Positions 8,190-17,345 of a stretch of DNA of 64,000 bases are shown here, piece by piece. How positions within the stretch are numbered: position 1 is the stretch's first letter; the number at the start of each line of letters is the position of its first letter. Source of the stretch: JANNVK01 sp031430435 (GTDB lineage: Bacteria; Acidobacteriota; Blastocatellia; Pyrinomonadales; Pyrinomonadaceae); the NCBI GenBank assembly GCA_031430435.1, contig JANPBM010000110.1, positions 124,001-188,000 of the forward strand. Reading direction: 5' to 3'. Position numbers and translations under genes: made by a program. The notes under the pieces are model-generated. The model ran no database searches. It was not told where the DNA came from and worked only from the letters and a program-made list of their open reading frames with translations.

Positions 8190-9992
8190 TTATTTGTAAA
8201 GTTCGTCGATCAGTTGTTTATACTTTTCATCGACGATGCGGCGTTTTACTTTCAGCGTCGGAGTCAGTTCGCCGGTTTCAACCGTCAATTCATTTTCTAA
8301 TAACGCAACTTTTTTGACAGTTTCAAAACGAGCCAAACCTTCTGTTAATCTGGTAACTTCACGCTGAAAAAGATCGATAATTTGTTCGTTTCGACAAAAT
8401 TCGGACGGTGTTTTCAAGACAAGTTCCTTAATTTCCGCATAATTTTTCAACACATCAAAGTCGGGAACAATCAAAGCCGAAACAAATTTGCGATTATTGC
8501 CGATTAAAACAACTTGGTTGACGAAACGAGAACCTTTTATTTTTTGTTCAATCGGCGAAGGAGCAATATATTTGCCGCCCGAGGTTTTGAAAAGCTCTTT
8601 TTTGCGGTCGGTAATCCGCAAAAAACCGTCGTTGTCTATATCTCCGATGTCGCCTGTTTTAAACCACCCGTCAGCGGTGAAAACTTCGCGCGTCGCTTGG
8701 GGTTTATTAAAATAACCGAGCATTATGCCCGGACCGAAGGCTTCGATTTCGCCGTCTTCGGCAATCCGAATTGCGGTATTTTGAATCGGTTTGCCGACCG
8801 TCCCGATTTTTACGCTGTCCGGATTATTGGAAGTAATCACGGGCGATGTTTCGGTTAAGCCGTAACCTTGCATAATCGGCACGCCCGAACCCGTAAAAAT
8901 AAGGAAAATTTCGTCCGAAATTGCCGCTCCGCCGGTAATGCAAAAGCGTAATTTACCGCCGAAAAATTCGCGGAATTTAGCAAAAACAACTTTGTCGGCA
9001 AGATTGTATTTTAATGCCGGAATTGTCGAAACCGCTTCGTTGGCGGCTAACATTTGAGCGTGTTCTTTGCCGATTTCGATTGCCCAATCAAAGATTCTTT
9101 CTTTGACGCGACTTTCTTTTGAAGCCGCCAATTTCGCTTTGGCGTAAACTTTTTCAAATAATCGCGGCACGCCGACGAAAATTGTCGGGGCAACTTCTTT
9201 TAAGTTATTTGCCACCTTGTCAATCGATTCGGCATAGTACACCGCCATTCCGTTGAGAATATACAAATACATTCCCGTTCGTTCGTAAACGTGCGATAAA
9301 GGCAAGACGGATAAAGGTTTATCGTTTTCGGAAAATGTGAATCCGGCACTCGAATTGATCGCGTTTGAAACCAAATTTTTGTGCGAAAGCATCACGCCTT
9401 TCGGTTCGCCGGTCGTTCCCGACGTATAAATTAAGGTGGCAATATCTTCGGCTTTGACCTCGGCAATCAAATTATTCATCAAATTCGGTTGCTCCAAAGC
9501 TAAATCCGCGCCGAGTTTTTCGAGTTCCGACAACGAAATCGAGTTGAAAACATCGGCACCGGAATTGTCGAATAAAACAATTTTCTCGATGGTTTTGCAG
9601 GCGGCAAAAATTGATTCAAACTTTTTATAAGTTGACGCGTCTTGTAAAAAAAACACTTTCGCGCCCGAATCGTTGATAATATATTCGACCGAATGCGGAG
9701 CCAAAGTCGTGTAAATCGGCACATCGACCACACCGCAAAGTTGACAACCCGCGTCCGTAATTGTCCAATCAGGCGAATTGGCGGCGAGAATTGCTGCTCG
9801 ATCGCCGTTTTTTACGCCCAGCGAATAAAGTCCGAGCGAAATACTTTTTGCCCGCGAAATCATTTCGTCGGAAGAGACGGAATGCCACGCATTATCGCGT
9901 TTATAATTCAACGCATCTCGGCGATTGTGTTTTTCGGCGGCTTGCAAAAACAATTCAGCCAACGTTTGCGGTTCATTTAATTTGCTGCTCAT
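8190..9992 (-). CDS. AMP-forming long-chain acyl-CoA synthetase
   Basis: 600 residues of the ANL (acyl-adenylating) superfamily: P-loop TLIYTSGTTGEPKGVMLSHKNL, QGYGLTETSPV, GWFKTGDIGDIDNDG and ITDRKKELFKTSGGKYIAPSPIEQ. The GGKYI/APxxIE ending and length match the long-chain fatty acyl-CoA synthetase (FadD15/FAA1-like) group, which activates fatty acids with ATP and CoA on the inner face of the membrane. Its ATG overlaps the stop of the TetR-family gene by 4 bases, so the two are translationally coupled, suggesting that the regulator responds to acyl-CoA. Confidence 0.92.
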   Translation of the reverse strand: MSSKLNEPQTLAELFLQAAEKHNRRDALNYKRDNAWHSVSSDEMISRAKSISLGLYSLGVKNGDRAAILAANSPDWTITDAGCQLCGVVDVPIYTTLAPHSVEYIINDSGAKVFFLQDASTYKKFESIFAACKTIEKIVLFDNSGADVFNSISLSELEKLGADLALEQPNLMNNLIAEVKAEDIATLIYTSGTTGEPKGVMLSHKNLVSNAINSSAGFTFSENDKPLSVLPLSHVYERTGMYLYILNGMAVYYAESIDKVANNLKEVAPTIFVGVPRLFEKVYAKAKLAASKESRVKERIFDWAIEIGKEHAQMLAANEAVSTIPALKYNLADKVVFAKFREFFGGKLRFCITGGAAISDEIFLIFTGSGVPIMQGYGLTETSPVITSNNPDSVKIGTVGKPIQNTAIRIAEDGEIEAFGPGIMLGYFNKPQATREVFTADGWFKTGDIGDIDNDGFLRITDRKKELFKTSGGKYIAPSPIEQKIKGSRFVNQVVLIGNNRKFVSALIVPDFDVLKNYAEIKELVLKTPSEFCRNEQIIDLFQREVTRLTEGLARFETVKKVALLENELTVETGELTPTLKVKRRIVDEKYKQLIDELYK

Positions 9993-10621
9993 TTTTGCAA
10001 AATTCCTCCGAAAAATATCTTCAAGACTTCTTCTGCCATCGGCAAAAGCGTGTAGTTTTGTTTTGACAATATCCAGTTTGTGACCATTTCATCCAACGCG
10101 CCGTAAAAAATCTTGGCACACACAATCGGTTTCAAATCGGCGCGAAACAAACCTTGGCGCTGTCCTTCGGCAAATGTTTCACGAATTATGTCAAGATAGC
10201 CCGCGAAACCTGCGGCTGAAAATTCTTCCATAAATTTAGTCGAACCGCGAAGTTCCACTTGGAACACAATCGCCAAATCGCGGTCGGCGCCGAGTTTTTC
10301 CAAATGAAGTTCGGCAATTCGTCGCAATTTGTCTTTTACGTCCGAAAATAAAGCGAGTTCGCGTTTTCCTTCGGCGATAAATTCCTCCATTGCCCGATCG
10401 AAAATCGAATGCAGAATCTCGTCTTTGCTCTTGAAATAAAGATAAACCGTGCCGTCGGCAATTCCCGCTTCGCCGGCAATGTCGGCAACTTTTGAACTGA
10501 AATAACCTTTTTGAGCAAACACTTTTATTGCCGCCCGCAAAATTGCCTCGCGTTTATCCGTAACCACTTTTGTTGAACTGACTTGTCGTGCCATAACGTT
10601 TCTGAATGAATCGTCATTCAT
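9989..10621 (-). CDS. TetR/AcrR-family transcriptional regulator, likely of fatty-acid metabolism
   Basis: 210 residues. The N-terminal 60 residues are a TetR helix-turn-helix (REAILRAAIKVFAQKGYFSSKVADIAGEAGIADGTVYLYFKSKDEIL). The C-terminal part, with FQVELRGSTKFMEEFSAAGFAGYLDIIRETFAEGQRQGLF, resembles the ligand domain of FadR-type TetR proteins that sense acyl-CoA. It precedes and overlaps the acyl-CoA ligase gene by 4 bases, supporting that role by context. Autoregulation is likely but no clear palindromic operator was identified upstream. Confidence 0.9.
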   Translation of the reverse strand: MNDDSFRNVMARQVSSTKVVTDKREAILRAAIKVFAQKGYFSSKVADIAGEAGIADGTVYLYFKSKDEILHSIFDRAMEEFIAEGKRELALFSDVKDKLRRIAELHLEKLGADRDLAIVFQVELRGSTKFMEEFSAAGFAGYLDIIRETFAEGQRQGLFRADLKPIVCAKIFYGALDEMVTNWILSKQNYTLLPMAEEVLKIFFGGILQK

Positions 10622-10750
10622 TCTATTTGAAAAGTGCCGTGAAAAGCAACAAAAAATGTAACTTTTACAAAAATATCTTGTTTATTGACCAAATAAATTG
10701 TAAGATGCAATCGAATTTCCATTAAATTCAAATATTAAATGAGGTAACAA

Positions 10751-12730
10751 ATGAATCTCTCTGTTAAAAGAACGTTCCTTTTTATTTGGCTGATAAGTTC
10801 AGTCTTCACCGTCACTCTTTTCGCCGGCGACGATCCGCTGCCGTGGCGACCTGTTTCACCCGCCGAATTGGCGATGAAAACGCCGACCGTTGAACCCGAT
10901 GCCGATGCCGAAGCTATTTTTTGGGAAGTTCGGTTGGACGATAAAAAAGAAGACAAACTGACATTTACCAATTATGTGCGGGTCAAAATTTTTACCGAAC
11001 GCGGACGCGAACGATTTGCGAAATTCGACCTTCCGTTTACCAAAGACGTAAAAATCGAAGGAATTGCCGCCCGCGTGACAAAAGCCGACGGCACCGTGCT
11101 TGAACTTCAGCCGAGCGATATTTTTGAACGCGAAATTGTCAAAGTCGATAAAGTAAAACTCAAAGCAAAGTCGTTTGCGGTCGCGGGCATCGAACCCGGC
11201 GTAATTTTTGAATATCAATATCGTGAAGTTCGCAAAAATGATTCGGCGGGCGGTGAACGCTTAATTTTCCAAAAAGATATTCCGATTCAAAAAATGTCGT
11301 ATTATGTGCGTCCGTACGGAGGAAGGACGTTGCGTCAAAACTCTTTTAATATGTCCGGCGATGTTACTTTCGACAAAGCCCAAGGCGATGAAAACAAAGG
11401 TTTTTACGTCGCAACGATGACCAATGTCAAGGCTTTCAAAGAAGAACCGCGAATGCCGCCGATAAATTTCGTACGTTCGTGGATGTTGCTTTATTACGAG
11501 AGTTTCAACAGTTTTAACTTCAGTATATGGTCAGGTTACGCCAATGCCATTTCATTCGGCTTCAAAGAAATCGTCAAAGCGAACGACGATGTCAAGAAAA
11601 CTGCGCAAATGTTGACCGCCGGCGGTGCAACAACCGAAGACAAAGTTCGAAACATTTACAACTTTGTGCAAAAAGACATCAAGAACATCACTTTTGATTC
11701 GACAATGACAGACGAAGCGAGAAGGAAAGTAGAAAATAAAAAACCGAGCGACACGCTTAAAAAAAGAATGGGCGACAGCGGCGATATTGAAAGACTTTTT
11801 GCTTCGTTGGTTTCGGCGGCGGGTTTTGAAGCCCGAATTGTTTTAAGCGGAGATTCCCGCGAGTTTTTCTTTAATCCGAATCAACAAGCGCATTCGTCGT
11901 TTGTCCATCTTTGTTGCACCGCCGTTAAAATCGACGGAAAGTTTCGCTATTTCAATCCCGGCACACCGTTTTTGGGATTCGGGCAACTTACTTGGTACGA
12001 AGAAGGCGTGTCGGCAATCTTAATCGGCGAAAACGGTTATGATTTGAACGGCACTACTTTTAACGATCAGGACAAAAATAATGCCAAGCGTACCGGAAAG
12101 TTCAAGTTGACCGAAGACGGAACATTGGAAGGAAACATCACGATCGAATATGCGGGACAAAATGCAATTCGTCGTCGTCAGGCAGGTTACGACGACAGCG
12201 AACAAAAGCGTTTGGACGATTTCAAGGCAGAGATGCAAGACCAAATGAGTACGGCGGAGTTTGCGGACGTAACGCTCGAAAATTTTGCCGATAATTCAAA
12301 ACCGTTGATTTATGCGTGCAAAGTTCGGGTGGTAAATTATGCGCAAAAAACAGGCAAGCGATTGTTTTTGCAACCCGGCTTTTTTGAATACGGAAACAAG
12401 GCGATTTTCTCCGATTCAAAACGAGTTCACCAGATTTTTTTCAAACATCCGTGGTCCGAAGACGATGATGTACAAATCGAATTACCGCCGAACTTTGCGT
12501 TAGACAGTGCCGATGCGCCGGCGAATAACGGCGACGACGGAAATATTTCGAGTCAAAAGTTTAAGTTGACGGTTGAAAAAGGGACAACGCTTCAATATAA
12601 ACGGACGTTTTATTTCGGGAACGGCGGCAGAATTTTGTTTCCCGCGAATGCTTATCCCGCGTTAAAAGGGTTGTTTGATAAGTTTCAGCAAGCCGATTCG
12701 CACACAATTACCTTGAAACAAAAGGTGTAG
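10751..12730 (+). CDS. Exported DUF3857/transglutaminase-like protein with altered catalytic triad
   Basis: 659 residues with a signal peptide (cleavage near VTLFAG). Residues about 60-230 fit DUF3857 (TNYVRVKIFTERGRERF, GVIFEYQYREV); 280-420 fit a transglutaminase-like core. The usual GDCKDKA motif is here MGDSGDIERLF (Cys to Ser), a histidine is plausible in QAHSSFVHLC, and the usual Phe-Asp-Ala/Pro-Thr is YFNPG (Asp to Asn). It is therefore probably not a cysteine transglutaminase/protease and may bind rather than cut. SD is GAGG 6 bases before the ATG. An intact paralogue follows after 13 bases. Confidence 0.85.
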   Translation: MNLSVKRTFLFIWLISSVFTVTLFAGDDPLPWRPVSPAELAMKTPTVEPDADAEAIFWEVRLDDKKEDKLTFTNYVRVKIFTERGRERFAKFDLPFTKDVKIEGIAARVTKADGTVLELQPSDIFEREIVKVDKVKLKAKSFAVAGIEPGVIFEYQYREVRKNDSAGGERLIFQKDIPIQKMSYYVRPYGGRTLRQNSFNMSGDVTFDKAQGDENKGFYVATMTNVKAFKEEPRMPPINFVRSWMLLYYESFNSFNFSIWSGYANAISFGFKEIVKANDDVKKTAQMLTAGGATTEDKVRNIYNFVQKDIKNITFDSTMTDEARRKVENKKPSDTLKKRMGDSGDIERLFASLVSAAGFEARIVLSGDSREFFFNPNQQAHSSFVHLCCTAVKIDGKFRYFNPGTPFLGFGQLTWYEEGVSAILIGENGYDLNGTTFNDQDKNNAKRTGKFKLTEDGTLEGNITIEYAGQNAIRRRQAGYDDSEQKRLDDFKAEMQDQMSTAEFADVTLENFADNSKPLIYACKVRVVNYAQKTGKRLFLQPGFFEYGNKAIFSDSKRVHQIFFKHPWSEDDDVQIELPPNFALDSADAPANNGDDGNISSQKFKLTVEKGTTLQYKRTFYFGNGGRILFPANAYPALKGLFDKFQQADSHTITLKQKV

Positions 12731-12743
12731 TTAAGGAGTTATT

Positions 12744-14699
12744 ATGAAATCTTGGATTATCGTGTCGATTTTCACGCTTTTGCTCTGCGTTTTTCCGGTT
12801 TTAGCAGGCAATGACGTTCCCGATTGGTTGCGGCAAGATGCGGCAATTACTGTCCCGACTTACGAAAAAAATGTTCCGGGCGTGGTGTTGCGAAACGATC
12901 AGACGGTTGAATATACGTCCGACGGAAAAATTATTGTAACGACCACTTACGCTGTCAGAATTTTGTTGCACGAAGCAAAAGATTTGGCGGTGGCAACGGC
13001 GGTTTATCTTGTCAGTTCGGGCAAAATCAAGGAAATAAACGCGTGGATTATTTCCGGTAACGGCGTTAATAAAAAATACGACAAAGATTATATTATCGAT
13101 CAAGTTACCGACATAGATGATATTTATAATGAATATCGGATGAAAATCATCGATGCTTCACGCGATGCGGACACGGGTTCGGTTTTCGGTTATCAAGTTA
13201 TTTCCGAAGAACGTCCGCTTTTCACCCAAGATATTTGGACGTTTCAAGGAACTCTGCCAACCATCAATTCGCGGTACAGTTTATCGTTACCGAAAGGTTG
13301 GAAGGCAACGAACACCACATTTAATCACGCCGACATTCAACCGCAAATCAGCGGAAACACTTATTCGTGGGAACTTCGCAATCTTTCGCCGATTCCGCTT
13401 GAAAAAGCAAGTCCTTCGATCAGGAATTTGGCGCCGCGAATTGCCGTTAATTATTTTGCCGAAAACGGTTCAACTCCGGTTTACAAAGATTGGACGGCAG
13501 TTTCGCGGTGGGGAAGTTCCCTGCACGACAGCCAAGTTATCGTCGATGACGCAGTTGCCGCCAAAGCCCGCGAATTGACCGCAAACGCGACCACCGAATT
13601 GGAGAAAATTCGTGCGGTCGGAACGTTTGTCCAAAATTTGCAATATATTTCGATTGATATTGGAGTCGGTTACGGAAACGGTTACAAACCGCGACCGTCG
13701 AATTTGGTTTTGAATCGCGGTTACGGCGATTGCAAAGACAAGGCTAATTTGATGCGGGCGTTGCTCAGAGTTTTGAAAATAGAGTCGTATCCTATTTTTA
13801 TTTATTCGGGCGATGCGACTTATACGCGCGAAGAATGGGCTTCGCCGTCGCAGTTTAATCACTGCATTATCGCCGTCAAAGTCAGCGACGAAACAAAAAC
13901 CGCGACGATTTTGAATCACCCGAAACTCGGTCGGTTATTGATTTTCGATGCGACGGATTCTTACACGCCCGTCGGCGATTTGCCCGAATATCTGCAAGGA
14001 AGTTTTGCGTTAATTTCCGCCGGAGACGCGGGCGGTTTGTCGAAAATGCCGATAACGCCGCCGGAAGCAAACGGTTTAGATCGCAAAATCGAAGTCAATT
14101 TGCTTGCAACCGGAGCGATTAGCGGCATCATTCGCGAAAAAACAATCGGACAAGCCTCAACGGCATTTCGCGGTCAATATCGAGTAATGAAAACTGCCGA
14201 ATATCAGCAAATGATTGACAGTTGGCTGACTTACGGGGCAACGAGCGCGAAATCGACAAAGATTACCGCAACCGACTTAAACGCCGAAGCGAAATTTAAT
14301 CTCGACATTGAATTTTCCGCCGCAAATTATGCGCAGTTAATGCAAAATCGACTGTTGGTTTTCAAACCAGTGATTGTCGGCAGACGCGAATCGGTTCGTT
14401 TTTCCGAAGCAACTCGCAAAAACCCGATTTTAATCGACGCGGAAACCTTTACCGAAACCGTTATTTTTACGCTTCCGCAAGGTTTTACGGTTGACGAAAT
14501 GCCCGATGCCGTTAAACTTGAAACAGCGTTCGGAAAATACTCGACAAGCTATGAAGCGAAAGACGGAAAGTTGATTTTCACTCGTTCGTATCGGTTGAAC
14601 CAAACAACTGTTTTGCCCGAAAATTACAAATCGGTCAAAGATTTTTACGCAAAAATGAGCGAAGTCGAACAATCGCCGGTTGTTTTAGTAAAGAAATAG
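12744..14699 (+). CDS. Exported DUF3857/transglutaminase-like protein, intact triad
   Basis: 651 residues with a signal peptide (ending PVLAG). DUF3857 spans about 30-230 and a transglutaminase core about 270-410. The triad looks complete: Cys in GYGDCKDKANLMRALL, His in FNHCIIAVKV, Asp in LLIFDATDSYTPVGDLP; after this comes the beta-rich C-terminal region ending ENYKSVKDFYAKMSEVE. Likely a periplasmic peptidase or acyl-transfer enzyme; substrate unknown. Strong AAGGAG Shine-Dalgarno. It is in a plus-strand operon with its degenerate paralogue upstream and probably DUF4126 downstream. Confidence 0.88.
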   Translation: MKSWIIVSIFTLLLCVFPVLAGNDVPDWLRQDAAITVPTYEKNVPGVVLRNDQTVEYTSDGKIIVTTTYAVRILLHEAKDLAVATAVYLVSSGKIKEINAWIISGNGVNKKYDKDYIIDQVTDIDDIYNEYRMKIIDASRDADTGSVFGYQVISEERPLFTQDIWTFQGTLPTINSRYSLSLPKGWKATNTTFNHADIQPQISGNTYSWELRNLSPIPLEKASPSIRNLAPRIAVNYFAENGSTPVYKDWTAVSRWGSSLHDSQVIVDDAVAAKARELTANATTELEKIRAVGTFVQNLQYISIDIGVGYGNGYKPRPSNLVLNRGYGDCKDKANLMRALLRVLKIESYPIFIYSGDATYTREEWASPSQFNHCIIAVKVSDETKTATILNHPKLGRLLIFDATDSYTPVGDLPEYLQGSFALISAGDAGGLSKMPITPPEANGLDRKIEVNLLATGAISGIIREKTIGQASTAFRGQYRVMKTAEYQQMIDSWLTYGATSAKSTKITATDLNAEAKFNLDIEFSAANYAQLMQNRLLVFKPVIVGRRESVRFSEATRKNPILIDAETFTETVIFTLPQGFTVDEMPDAVKLETAFGKYSTSYEAKDGKLIFTRSYRLNQTTVLPENYKSVKDFYAKMSEVEQSPVVLVKK

Positions 14700-14742
14700 G
14701 TCAATCAAACAACGATGCGATAACGAACAAGGAGAATGATTT

Positions 14743-15369
14743 ATGGAATGGTTTTCAACCCTTAGTTTGGCGCTTGGAACGGCTTGGACTTCGGGCATTA
14801 ATCTTTATGCAACCGTGACGGTACTCGGAATTTTGCAAAAAACCGGAGCCGCCAAACTCCCGTTGGGCTTAACGGTTTTGGATAATTGGTGGATTATCGG
14901 AATTGCGGGGTTTCTTTTTGCGGTCGAATTTTTTGCCGACAAAATTCCCTACGTTGACAGCGTTTGGGACGTGGTTCACACATTCATCCGCGTTCCTGCG
15001 GGAGCCGTGATGGCATACGCGGCGACCAATGAAATGGATCCGACACTTTCAACCGTTGCTACTTTGCTTGGCGGCGGTTTGGCATTGAGTTCGCACGGAA
15101 CGAAATCAGCCTTGCGGACAACGGCAAACCTTTCGCCCGAACCTTTTTCTAACTGGATTTTATCGCTTGCCGAAGACGCGATTGCGATTGTCGGTTCGCT
15201 TTTGGCAGTCTTTGCACCGATTTTGATTGCGGTTGCACTAGTCGTTTTCGTCGTAATTTTCGGTTGGTTTGCGCCAAAAATTTTTCGGGCAATGCGAAGA
15301 TTGTACAACGCTATAAAATCACTTTTTGCGGGCAAAGGGTTTATGGAAGTCGCCGAAAAAGCAGGTTAA
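14743..15369 (+). CDS. DUF4126-family integral membrane protein
   Basis: 208 residues, strongly hydrophobic with about four to five membrane helices (LALGTAWTSGINLYATVTVLG, WWIIGIAGFLFAVEFFADKIPYVDSVWDVVHT, GAVMAYAATNE, LLAVFAPILIAVALVVFVVIFGWF). The NLYATVTVLG and PYVDSVWD blocks are typical of DUF4126. Function is unknown. A good AAGGAG ribosome-binding site precedes the ATG; the 43-base spacing after the transglutaminase gene suggests co-transcription. Confidence 0.85.
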   Translation: MEWFSTLSLALGTAWTSGINLYATVTVLGILQKTGAAKLPLGLTVLDNWWIIGIAGFLFAVEFFADKIPYVDSVWDVVHTFIRVPAGAVMAYAATNEMDPTLSTVATLLGGGLALSSHGTKSALRTTANLSPEPFSNWILSLAEDAIAIVGSLLAVFAPILIAVALVVFVVIFGWFAPKIFRAMRRLYNAIKSLFAGKGFMEVAEKAG

Positions 15370-15426
15370 GTTAAGGTGAAAGACAAAATTTGTTTGATTT
15401 TGCCGAAATTGAAGTAAAATTAAAAA

Positions 15427-15591
15427 ATGAATAATCTTGAACTTATTTTCAAAATCTTGGCATTGGTTTTTGCGGCAATTTCCGCGTTTTTCTTGTGGCA
15501 GTCAAATATGGACGCTGTTTTTGTAACAGCCGTAATCGGTGCGGTTTGTTTTTTTCTGAGCGTCAGATTTCAGATTGCAAAAAAATCTTAA
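15427..15591 (+). CDS. Small two-helix membrane protein
   Basis: A 54-residue ORF, beginning MNNLELIFKILALVF and ending FQIAKKS. Two hydrophobic helices are visible (about residues 5-24 and 29-45) with a basic tail. It lies 57 bases after the DUF4126 gene in the same direction and is closed by an intrinsic terminator 28 bases after its stop, which supports it being real. The ribosome-binding site is weak (GAAG). Function unknown. Confidence 0.65.
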   Translation: MNNLELIFKILALVFAAISAFFLWQSNMDAVFVTAVIGAVCFFLSVRFQIAKKS

Positions 15592-15618
15592 GAAACAAAA
15601 TATAATTGCCGATGAATT

Positions 15619-15645
15619 TGCCCGTTATTTTGCGGGCATTTTTTG
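15619..15645 (+). terminator. Intrinsic terminator of the 10.7-15.6 kb operon
   Basis: A 6-bp GC-rich stem (15619-15624 with 15633-15638) followed by a T run. Confidence 0.85.
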
Positions 15646-15712
15646 TGCAGACAATTTGAATTTGTAAAAGATAAGTGTAAGATACTTGAAACTCTCCGAA
15701 TCAAATTTATCT

Positions 15713-17272
15713 ATGAAAAAAAATTACCCCTTGTTAGTGTTGCTTTGCCTGTCTTTCGGTCTAAATCTTTTTGCCCAAACACGCAATACGCAAGTTGTTG
15801 ATCCGAAACGTGAATCTGTCCGTGCAACGTTGAAAACATTTATGAACGCCTTCAAGCAACCGCGAGTCGGCGTTTCGCCCGATCCGATGGAAGAAGCGGT
15901 TAAATGTATTGATTTACAAGCCTTTCCAAGCGAATATAAACAAATAAAAGGTGTCGAAATTGCCTCGGAATTGTTAGAAATTATAGATTCCGTTGCGAAT
16001 TTTCACGTTGAAGATGCACCCGATTCAGTGAACGGCGAACCTTTTAAAGTTTATCAATCGCAAATCGGCGAAATTGTAATCGCCAAAAACCCGAACGGCG
16101 AATGGCTTTTTACGCAGGAAACGGTTCGTTCCATTCCGTTGATAATGGTTTCGGTAAATGAGCAAAATACAACTCACGGCTCGGTAACGCTGACAAATTC
16201 CGAAAGTATCAGTTCGCAAATCCGCGACAATCTGCCGGCGGTTTTAAAACAACCGTTGGTAGGTTTGGAACGTTGGCAATGGATCGGATTATTTGCACTT
16301 TTTATCATCGCGGCATTCATCGGGCAATTTGTTAAAATCATAATTTCGTGGACGCTCGGTAGAATTTTGCGAAAACGTTACGAAACTTTGACCGACGATA
16401 ATATCAAAATTCTTTACGCGCCAATCGGACTTTTGGCGTTTGTAACAGCCTTTCGCATCGGTTTACGGGCGTTGGCGTTGACGCAAAGTTCGCTCGGTTT
16501 TTTGCGAACAATACTTTTTATTTTGACCGCCGCCGCGATTGTTTGGCTGGCTTACCGCATTGTTGATGCAATTGCGGCAAGATTGCAAAAACGCGCGTTG
16601 GAAACAAAACAGCAATCAGACGATTTGCTCGTGCCGTTTATTAGTGCGATTGTGCGAATCGGAATTGTGGTGATCGGTTTGATTGTGGTTGCCGAAAATT
16701 TGAATTTTAATGTAACGGGTTTAATCGCCGGATTAGGAATCGGCGGAATTGCAATTGCATTGGCTTCGCAAGCGACGCTCAGTAATTTTTTCGGCTCGCT
16801 GGTTTTGATGATTGAACGACCGTTTATGGCAGAAGATCGCGTTTCGGTGAACGGCATTCAAGGCATAGTTAAAGAAGTCGGGCTTCGCAGTACAAAAATT
16901 TTAACCCAAGACGATTCACTGGTAACTGTGCCGAATTCAAGTATCGTCAACGCAAATATTGTCAACGAAGGAATCCAAAATCATCGAAATTGGGTGTTGA
17001 ACCTTGCCGTTTCACAACAAAACGGAATAGAAAAAATAAAACAATTTTCCGCCGGAATCGAAGAAATTATCAAACAAAGCGAATTTTTAAACAACGAAGT
17101 TTTCAAAATTCACATATACGATATGACGTTTCCTTCGCTGATTTTACGGATTGAAGTAAATTTCAAAACCGATAATTACGATTTTGAACTGAAAGCGCGG
17201 CAGGAATTTATCACGGAAGTTTTGTTGCACGCAGATAATTCGGGAATTCAAATGGAAGCGGTGAAGAAATAA
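15713..17272 (+). CDS. MscS-family mechanosensitive channel
   Basis: 519 residues from the ATG at 15713; an in-frame TTG 27 bases earlier is a less likely start because a clean signal peptide (MKKNYPLLVLLCLSFGLNLFAQ) begins at the ATG. A periplasmic domain of about 150 residues is followed by three to four membrane helices and then the MscS core: NVTGLIAGLGIGGIAIALASQATLSNFFGSLVLMIERPF is the pore helix TM3, and MAEDRVSVNGIQGIVKEVGLRSTKILTQDDSLVTVPNSSI is the beta domain. It should gate on membrane tension and release osmolytes. Single gene between terminators. Confidence 0.93.
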   Translation: MKKNYPLLVLLCLSFGLNLFAQTRNTQVVDPKRESVRATLKTFMNAFKQPRVGVSPDPMEEAVKCIDLQAFPSEYKQIKGVEIASELLEIIDSVANFHVEDAPDSVNGEPFKVYQSQIGEIVIAKNPNGEWLFTQETVRSIPLIMVSVNEQNTTHGSVTLTNSESISSQIRDNLPAVLKQPLVGLERWQWIGLFALFIIAAFIGQFVKIIISWTLGRILRKRYETLTDDNIKILYAPIGLLAFVTAFRIGLRALALTQSSLGFLRTILFILTAAAIVWLAYRIVDAIAARLQKRALETKQQSDDLLVPFISAIVRIGIVVIGLIVVAENLNFNVTGLIAGLGIGGIAIALASQATLSNFFGSLVLMIERPFMAEDRVSVNGIQGIVKEVGLRSTKILTQDDSLVTVPNSSIVNANIVNEGIQNHRNWVLNLAVSQQNGIEKIKQFSAGIEEIIKQSEFLNNEVFKIHIYDMTFPSLILRIEVNFKTDNYDFELKARQEFITEVLLHADNSGIQMEAVKK

Positions 17273-17289
17273 TGTTTGACGATAAATTG

Positions 17290-17320
17290 AAAAAGCGCGA
17301 AGTTAAATTTCGCGCTTTTT
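17290..17320. terminator. Bidirectional intrinsic terminator
   Basis: A perfect 12-bp inverted repeat (17290-17301 with 17309-17320) with A run on one side and T run on the other, between the convergent mscS and sppA genes. It can serve both. Confidence 0.93.
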
Positions 17321-17345
17321 ATGTATTCAATCTGAAAATCGTAAA

